From: Turnera subulata
Taxonomy: Eukaryota; Streptophyta; Magnoliopsida; Malpighiales; Passifloraceae
Length of the DNA stretch: 64,000 nt
Direction: 5' to 3'
Assembly (NCBI GenBank): GCA_028386065.3
Contig: JAKUCV010002880.1
Span: forward strand, 66,436 to 130,435
The notes below the pieces were generated by a model. It was not told the origin of the DNA and did no database searches. It was given only the letters and a program-made list of their open reading frames with translations. This document shows, piece by piece, positions 56,965-64,000 of this stretch. The position numbers were made by a program, and so were the translations under genes. Each line of letters opens with the position of its first letter. Position 1 is the stretch's first letter.

Positions 56965-59900
56965 TGTAACAGCCCGGGTAAAATTTGGAATTTTACCGGG
57001 ACTGTAGAAATTGTTTCACCGTGATTTACTGTTGAATTAATCTTGGGTAATTAATTCAAGGTAAATCGGGAGTCGTTTTTCGAATCCGAGTGTTTTCCCG
57101 CGCTCGTGATTTTTCCGCGGATTTTTCGGAACTAAGTTGGTATTTTTCGGGTTTCGGAATTTCTCGGAAAAATCACACCGGAAAATAACTAAGGGGTATC
57201 AGTTATTTTCTGGTCCGGACCGGACTCGCTTCAACAATGCAGACAAGCTGCATTATTGAAGGAATCACAGGTCGCACGGTGATGCACAGTGATTTTTACG
57301 GTTTTAAAGGAAGAAGGAAGCAGGAAGGGGAAGAAGGAAAAAAAAAAGAAGAAAGGAAGAAAGGAAAAAAAAAGAGAAGAAAAAAAAAATAGAGAGGGAA
57401 AGGAAAAACAAAGAAATCGGGGAGGAAGATTAAGGAAAAAAAAGAAAAAAAAAAGAAAGAAAGAGGAAGAGTGCCGCCCGAGCCGCCTCCCCTCCTGCCA
57501 ACCGCCGTGAGTAGCAGCCACCAGCACCGACGACCGCTTGCTGCAACCTGCTGCCACCGCACCGCCGCCGTTCTCGCGTTGTCTCCCGCCTGCAACCGCT
57601 GCTGCAGCACCGTCCAGCCAAGGCGTGCCGGTGGAGCGATCCACAACCAAGACGGGTCACGCCATCACCTCGCCCACACCGGCCGTCACCACCTCTCTCA
57701 CCGTCGCCTTCACACCGCACGCCGCCTCGCCTCCCTCCCTCCTTGCGTCGCGCCGCCACGACTACTCGTCCCGTGCCGCGCCGTCGAAGGTGAGCAGATT
57801 GAGGAAGACACGACCCGATTCAATGACGGGTGGGTCGGGTCGACCCGCGTATTAGGAACCGGGTTAGAGGATTTGGGCTGAATGGGTTGTGTGGGCTGAG
57901 ACCGCGGGCCTGGGCTGACCACGCGTGAGCTTCGGGCTGCTGGGCGCGGGCCTGACCTTGGGCTGCTGCGCCTGGGCTTGCTGGGCTCCTGCTTGGTCTG
58001 TAGGGCTTGGGTTCTGGGCTTGGACACACAGGCCCAGTCCGTTTATATTTAAAAAAAATAATAATAATAATAATTCTGAAAAATTAATTTTGGGTAAAGA
58101 AAAAAAATATATAATTGTGGAATTAATGAAAAATATAAATTTTGGATAAGTATTTGGTATATGAGAAATAATTTTGGGAATATATAAATAGTAAGTAATA
58201 ATTTGTAGAAATAGTATTTTGGAAAGTATGATAATTTTTATGGAAATATTATGGAAAATATATACATATATTATAACTCCAAAAAAATTATGGTAATTAT
58301 TATTCTAGAAAAAGTATATTATTCTATGGAAATGTTATGACTTAATAGTTTTGTAAATATGTTTTTGTAACCTTATATGCGTACGACATATTTTCGATAA
58401 AAGATGATAATAAAAGATACGAACCGGGATGGGATTATTTCGCAGTATTGGCATCATGACATACTCTTATGTGCATCTTATGTGAGTATATACTGTTTTG
58501 TTGTATAGGTTTAGATATCGGGCAGTTTCCCGAGGAGCCGGCTTCGGACCGGACATTGTCTTTGGAGTTGAGTAATCGGCCAAGGTGAGGATGGATAACC
58601 CTTGATATGTGCCCGTAATACTGTGTTTGCTTTGCTGCTTGATTAAACAGCTGAGATGATTACTGTTGGTTGATTGACTGTTGTGATGTTGTCGTTGTTG
58701 TTGATCGTAGACTGTGATATTGGATTTGCGGTATTGTGTTGAAAATAACGATGAACTGGTCAATGTGGTTAATTGTGTGTTTTGCTGTTTGAATGAACTA
58801 CTGAGAGGGTCATTGTCGGATATTTGACAGTTATGGTTATTGATGTTGCTGTTGTTGGACTGTGCTATTGGTCGTATGGATATTGTGATGAATTGATGAT
58901 TGTGAATAATTGGTGCCATATGTACTGTTGGTGAATATTTGGTAATATGGAATTGTATTGGGTATTTGGCAGCTATGGTTATTGTTTTTGTTATTGCTAT
59001 GATGATGATTTGCTTGATTGAACCGTTGTATGACTGTTGTTGGTTTATTGGATACTGTGTTGTGATTGATGTTGGACTGTGAGTAATTGATGTTATGAAA
59101 CTGATGAAGGAATGGTCTGTTGTGTAACTTGAGCTAATAGGAAATTGGATAATTGTTTGACTGTTATGGATTTTGTGATTGATGATGGTAGACAGTGTTG
59201 TGATTGGATAATTGGAATAAGCTATTGACCGTGGATAATTGAGATTGGAAATTGGAATTGGAATTGATATGAGATGATGATATATGTGGGAAGTAGTGGT
59301 ACGACCCGATGGTTTGAAAATTAATTCTGGGATGCTATGGTTGGTTACTTGGTTTGGTTACTTGATTTGGTTGGCATGTTGATGCCTGTGGTTAGGGTAT
59401 ACCGAATACCCAGTGGTTCGGATATACCGAATATCCGTTTGGCTTGTTGCCTGTGGTTAGGGTATACCAAATACCCAGTGGCTCGGATATGCCAAATATC
59501 CGCAGTGGCTCAGATATGCCAAATATCCGCAGTGGCTCAGATATGCTGAATATCTGGTTGGCATGTTGTTGCCTGAGGTCGGGGTATACCGAATACCCAG
59601 TGGTTTGGATATACCAAATATCCGGTTTTGGGATGTTGATCCCGGTATGGTATTTTGGGTTGTTGAACCCGGTATAATTTGGTAATTTGGGACGTGGTCC
59701 CGGTATGGTAAGAATTGGTTTGGTTTGGTTCTTTGACCTGGCATCCGGAATTAATTAATAACCAGGTACGACCCTAGCTTGTCCAGTGACGGGGCCGAAA
59801 GATAAAAATTGGTAATAAAAAGTAATGAGTATTCGTTTGGTCTTGGTTTTGATATGATTTAGTAGGATTCCTCTACCGTGTAGTTTTTATTATTGTTGGG

Positions 59901-60093
59901 CCGTTGGGCCAGTTTTGATATGTTATTGTCAGGCCATTGGGCCGGGATTTATTATTTATGATGTTTTACTATTTTGGGCCGTTGGGCCGAGTTATTGTAG
60001 TTCACACTGTATGCTTGGGCTTTGTTGGGTCAGGGTGGTCACAGTTCCGGCACGTGTTTACTGTGTACGGTAAATACGGGTCGGGGCGTCTCA
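56965..60093 (+). mobile_element. Solo LTR B (plus), nested in LTR A, same family
   Basis: Starts TGTAACAGCCCGGGTAAAAT, ends GTCGGGGCGTCTCA, with target duplication AAATG (56960-56964, 60094-60098). Much of it is the reverse complement of LTR A (for example GTCCGGACCGGACTC near 57220 against GAGTCCGGTCCGGAC near 56810). At 3,129 bp it is about 1 kb longer than A, largely from G/T-rich sequence and a minisatellite at 59390-59630. Confidence 0.88.
59390..59635. repeat. Minisatellite of GGATAT...ATATCC palindromes in LTR B
   Basis: About 30 bp units such as CAGTGGCTCAGATATGCCAA with the mirrored ATATCC ending recur at least six times, alternating GGGTATACCNAATACCC and GGATATNCCNAATATCC forms. 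Confidence 0.85.
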
Positions 60094-60214
60094 AAATGAC
60101 TCCCGATTTACCTTGAATTAATTACCCAAGATTAATTCAACAGTAAATCACGGTAAAAAGAGTTTTACAGTCCCGGTAAAAATCCAAAATTTTTACCCGG
60201 GCTGTTACAACTAT

Positions 60215-60950
60215 GATCAAGAATAAACGAAGAACAATAGTTACTGGAAAATAATAGAACTATGGGGAAGAACAGTCGAAGAGTCAACGACAACTATGAA
60301 CAAAAATAACATCTACAAAATAGAATAATCATGAAGAAGAATAATTACAAGAATTCATGACAGATGTCTTTGTAATTTAATAAGAATTATGGAGAAAAAA
60401 ATTGAAGAGCAGTTGAATAGTTAATGAAAAATACGAAAAAAATAATAATAGGAAACAAATTATCATAAGGATTCATAACTAATGTGTTTGTAATTTATTA
60501 TCAACAAGAATTATGAAGAAAAAAAAAATTAAAGTACAGTTGAATAGTTAATGAAAGCTACCAACATGAACAATGACTACAAAAAAGATAAACAATGAAA
60601 AAATAATAATATAATTTAAAAATTAAAATTATATAATTTTTAATATCAACAAAATAATAAATATTACTAACAATAATTGATTTATAAATTCCTATCTAAT
60701 ACTAAAACTAATTCTAAACTATGCATATATGTTTGTCTAGATTATCAAGAAAAATTTTCCTTTACATTATATATACGTTCTTCTCAAGAAAATAATTAAC
60801 ATATAAACCTTTATTTATATTTTTTCAACAACTACCATGAATTACAAGGACAATAATTATTTTAAAATTATAAAGCATCATAAGCCCAAAATTAAATCAT
60901 CTCATCAACTTTGAGTTAAAACATTTTAGAAGTCCAAATTAACAAAATAT
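60215..60950. other. AT-rich repeat flank
   Basis: AT-rich noncoding DNA. It contains GGAAGAACAGTCGAAGAGTC (60265), also present in near-identical form at 54895 on the other side of LTR A, and a 270 bp stretch (60590-60860) that matches 54600-54880 in diverged form. Confidence 0.5.
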
Positions 60951-60954
60951 GGGA

Positions 60955-61600
60955 GTCCAAAATTGGCTGTTCACAATAAGCGTACAGTCCCATCGTTCTT
61001 GTGTACTTTTTAACATGGTCCCTAAGGTCTATGTTACCATCGTATTTTTGAATAGATGGGGCTTTGTATTTCTCTAGTACCGGAGCAAGCCAGACAACAT
61101 CCTACAGAGGCGAAACGCTATCCATCTCATGCCCCCTTGCTTGCTGTTTCACCAACTGTATGTGTTGTTCAATCAACTCCCTCTCTTGCCTTCCTAACAA
61201 AGGACTCATGTCTTCCCCACATTCATCTACTTCTTCTCTAGAGGGAAAAATAGCAAAGGCTACCTTTGTAAGTCGTTCCTCCTCATAACGGAAGGGAAGC
61301 CTGGGTTCTTTGTCGGTCCTACCTCTATGTCACTCTTCGGCATCCCTATTAACTTTACAAACTGTAATTAATGCAAACACATAAATTCAGCCTAGGTTAC
61401 ACTTTCAAGACTTGGCTGGATTATGGAGGCCCAACTTATAAGAGCTCCCGCGACACCACCATACCAATAGTGGGCCGGTATTGTCGGAATACCTTCGGTT
61501 CCATCAGTTTGAGGTGTGAATTTTGTGGTAACATCCAATTGCTCATGTTCAGAAGACATTATTTTTTGTCCAAAATTCTTACAGATGGCGCCAAAATGAT
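60955..61600 (-). pseudogene. Ty3/Gypsy gag fragment with leader
   Basis: Minus strand: after TTTGGCGCCATCTGTAAGAA (about 61600-61576), which is close to the TGGCGCCGTCTG-type primer site of plant Gypsy elements, comes a leader frame (MSSEHEQLDVTTKFTPQTDG). A gag start follows with APSIQKYDGNIDLRDHVKKY, TRTMGLYAYCEQPILDS (about 61070-60965). Stops interrupt it. The rest of the element is absent. Confidence 0.6.
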
Positions 61601-61868
61601 AAATTATAGGGTCTTTGGTTTTTTTGACCGGTAAAATAAGAAGAAAAAGAAAAAAAACACCGAGAGTGTCCAGGGTGTGTGACCTCAGAGGTTCTCTGAT
61701 GCCTAATCGGGACTTAGTTCTCCAATTCTCAAAAGGAAAAGAGAGAAGAATTATCAATTTTGTATGCATACCTTCAACCATGTTTAGGGGAGGCTACTTA
61801 TAGAATGTTGAACACTACATCCAGATCTTTGATATGGATACAGACCTAAGTGTCTTCGTTAAACATAG
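61601..61868 (-). repeat. LTR remnant of the Gypsy fragment
   Basis: By position (just upstream of the primer-like site on the minus strand) this should be the 3' part of that element's 5' LTR, cut by the LTR insertion at 61869. No second copy is in the window to confirm it. Confidence 0.4.
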
Positions 61869-64000
61869 ACGAAACACCCCGACCTGTATTTACCCAATCA
61901 TAAAAAAATTACCGAACAACAGTGCCGACACGTGGCACAAATAGTAGATACAATAGAAAACCGGCCCAATGGCTCAATGAAACAACATATCACCCGACCT
62001 CGGGGATCTCAATAACAAAAACACAGCGGAAGTATTTATAAACTCAATGACAACATATGCAAAGCTCGATGCAAACTAATGGATCCGACTCCTATCCGAG
62101 GGTACACTGCAATCACCGAAATGCAATCCTGATCTAACCTGCAAGGACTGTATGAGGGGTGAAACCAACCAGTGTCTCACTGATAAACAGATAAACCGAA
62201 GTATAGAAGCAACTGCAATAACATCAAGCATCAAATCATAGAACAATAGGATATCAGAAAGGAATTGGCAAGATCACAATACTCAAACGTCACGCAGTCA
62301 AGACATAGCACCACAGTGGCAAAAGAGAAATCACAAGCACAACCAAATACAATAACTATCAAGTAGGAGTAGCATAACCCAAAGCCATGTTATCACGAAC
62401 AACATCGATAACAACGATGTGACTTCACAATTTCAACCCTGCCCGGAACATATCAGCCGCCCTCTCACTACTAGACATCCTACATTAGATTTGTGAAGTT
62501 TTGTTATTTAATTTATTAGGGCCCTGTCACAAGTCAGATGTTGGCTGTGCCTGGTAGCCAGGTTAGCTAACCCTAGGGTACTCCCCGTTAAATCCAAAAT
62601 ATCACAAGTAACCGGGCCCCGCAGTTCTCGGCGGAAGTCCCGCAGTCCTTCTTGTAACAAATCAACTGAGTCCCGCAGTCCTCAGCCGGAAGTCCCGCAG
62701 TCCTCCCTATCTTATCACAAATCATAAGGTGACTACCATCTGGCCGTACCATTCTTTTATTATTTATTTTTCTCTCCGACTTTCAATAATCCGAACAACA
62801 TCACGTGATCAGCTTTGGTCGTACCAGGTTATCAACACATTCCAGGTGCCAGATCAAAATAGAACCTGGGATCAACATCCCAAAAATCAAACAGGGATCA
62901 ATATCCCAAGGATCAACATCCTTATATCAAGTAACCCGATCATGGCCACCATAAAATAATCTCTAACTATCCGGTCGTACCTCGACTTTTCACGTGATGC
63001 TTAAGTGTAGAACATTACCATTCCAGTATCTCATCTTAATCACAGTTCCCGAGAAGGCTACCGGCCTCACAACTCATCTGGGAAACATATCTCAACACAA
63101 CTGGAATCTCAACCATAAAGCTTAGACCACAGCTATTAGACTCACAACCTCTGATAACAGTCTAATATCAACAACAATCCGCGATCCACAAAGAATTCAC
63201 CGAAATCAATCACAAGATTCTCCATCAACGGTAATCGTAAAATTCATACGAATTCATTGAGCCCAATCACATGATTCAAATCATCAATAATATTCACAGG
63301 AGTCATAGCCACTCAGTAATTCAACCAAGCAATTCAAGCATCAGTAATATCATAACAGGGTTCACAACAGGGATCTCAACAGAATCCAGTAAATCAATAT
63401 CAAGGCAAGCATCACAACAGAAATTTGAACAGTAAATCATAATTAGTCACATCAAGTATCAATACCATCACAACATCAAACAATTCAAACAACAGCTCGA
63501 GCATCGCAGGCAGCATACCGAAGTTTATAAGTTTATATCCTCACCTGAGATGTCACTGAAACCAGCAAATAATCCAAATGGATTTGTCTGACCCTATATC
63601 ATATCAACACATACAATCACATATAATGCACATCGAGAATGCAATGCATGAGGTTAGTTATTATTTTTATTCTGTTTATCCACAGTTGTCATCGTTACCG
63701 TCATTTCAAGGCCGTTTCCATTATACATTGCTTTTACGAGTGTAAAATAATTATAACCAATAAAATACTTGTAAAAAGCATTTCATAAAATAATTATTCT
63801 CGATCAAATAATAATTATGTATACGACAGTTATAGTAATTTAAATAGTGCAACCGACAAATATGTCATAATGGGCATATAAGTATTATATTTGATAAAAA
63901 AATCGTTAAATAGAATTATTTCCTCTGGTCATAAATTAACACAATCGATATATGGCATAAAATAATTATAATGTAATGTTGTAGGAAAGAATATTCATAA
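61869..64000 (-). mobile_element. LTR C, related to LTRs A and B, running off the right edge
   Basis: Begins CGAAACACCCCGACCTGTAT, the counterpart of TGAAACGCCCCGACCCGTAT at the left end of LTR A, and shares AACAGTGCCG(A)CACGTG-type and ATGCAAACTATGGATCC-like segments in the same order. It has its own array of AGTCCCGCAGTCCTC units (62610-62710) and GGGATCAACATCCC palindromes (62870-62925). The right end is outside the window, so solo or full-length cannot be decided. Confidence 0.7.

Larger units (their letters stand above)
54928..60209 (-). mobile_element. Solo LTR A (minus), interrupted by solo LTR B
   Basis: Minus-strand ends are TGTAACAGCCC (60209) and GGGGCGTTTCA (54928), flanked by target duplication ACTAT (54923-54927, 60210-60214). 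No internal retrotransposon sequence is present, so it is a solo LTR left by LTR-LTR recombination. Without the insertion at 56965-60093 it is about 2.15 kb. It includes an array of GGGATAGACATCCC palindromes (55490-55900) and a long pyrimidine tract on the plus strand (56455-56740). Confidence 0.88.

Noticed and set aside
57231..58149. Several long overlapping frames on both strands
   Set aside because: GC-rich part of LTR B with no domain and no codon bias; noncoding LTR sequence.
1..64000. CRISPR arrays, rRNA genes, bacterial operons
   Set aside because: None seen; the tandem arrays here have diverged or palindromic units without regular spacers, and the genes are spliced plant genes.

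Overview
This window is nuclear DNA from a flowering plant, most likely a eudicot (woody species possible, not provable here). The reasons are spliced genes with GT-AG introns, plant-type gene families (MON2 homologue, NOP53, cytosolic sulfotransferase, ankyrin-PGG protein) and a dense load of plant transposons. There are no bacterial operons, CRISPR arrays or rRNA genes. Exon borders were read by hand from splice sites, reading frame and remembered family resemblance; no alignment or database search was run.

Genes: (1) the 5' part of a MON2-like endosome/Golgi trafficking gene runs off the left edge on the minus strand (1-2683). (2) A two-exon gene encodes a small secreted cysteine-rich peptide (3606-3952, minus). 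(3) An intronless sulfotransferase (5271-6224, minus) is complete except for one in-frame stop at a conserved Trp. (4) A GRF-type zinc-finger/coiled-coil/membrane-anchor protein lies at 23001-23513 (plus). (5) An eight-exon gene (37203-41095, minus) encodes about 874 residues: two copia-gag-like domains, ankyrin repeats and a PGG membrane domain. (6) NOP53, a ribosome biogenesis factor, is reconstructed as 11 exons (45205-48433, minus).

The rest is mostly mobile DNA, much of it nested. An LTR retrotransposon at 8347-17744 (target duplication CAGAC) has a decayed gag-protease region, no reverse transcriptase or integrase, and a two-exon gene in antisense. It sits in a LINE remnant next to a Helitron 3' end. 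A complete TRIM lies at 19228-19711. A hAT element (20227-22275) contains a second hAT MITE, and related hAT elements recur at 41606-42151 and 53594-53790. A decayed Mutator-like transposase lies at 27240-28915. A Helitron (33313-36455) carries a LINE 3' fragment. A Pack-MULE (49227-51327) with near-perfect 129 bp terminal repeats carries a decayed copy of a ROH1/BPS1-like gene and sits just upstream of NOP53. At 54928-60209 one solo LTR is inserted in inverted orientation into another of the same family, giving a palindrome with arms of about 2 kb. The right edge holds a Gypsy gag remnant and a third related LTR. A piece of plastid trnR-UCU lies at about 42953-43014.

The functional genes show no joint pathway; they are ordinary neighbours in a transposon-rich region. 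The most unusual items are the gag-ankyrin-PGG fusion gene, the antisense gene inside the non-autonomous LTR element, the Pack-MULE, the nested inverted solo LTRs, and the repeated use of short palindrome arrays inside several unrelated LTRs.
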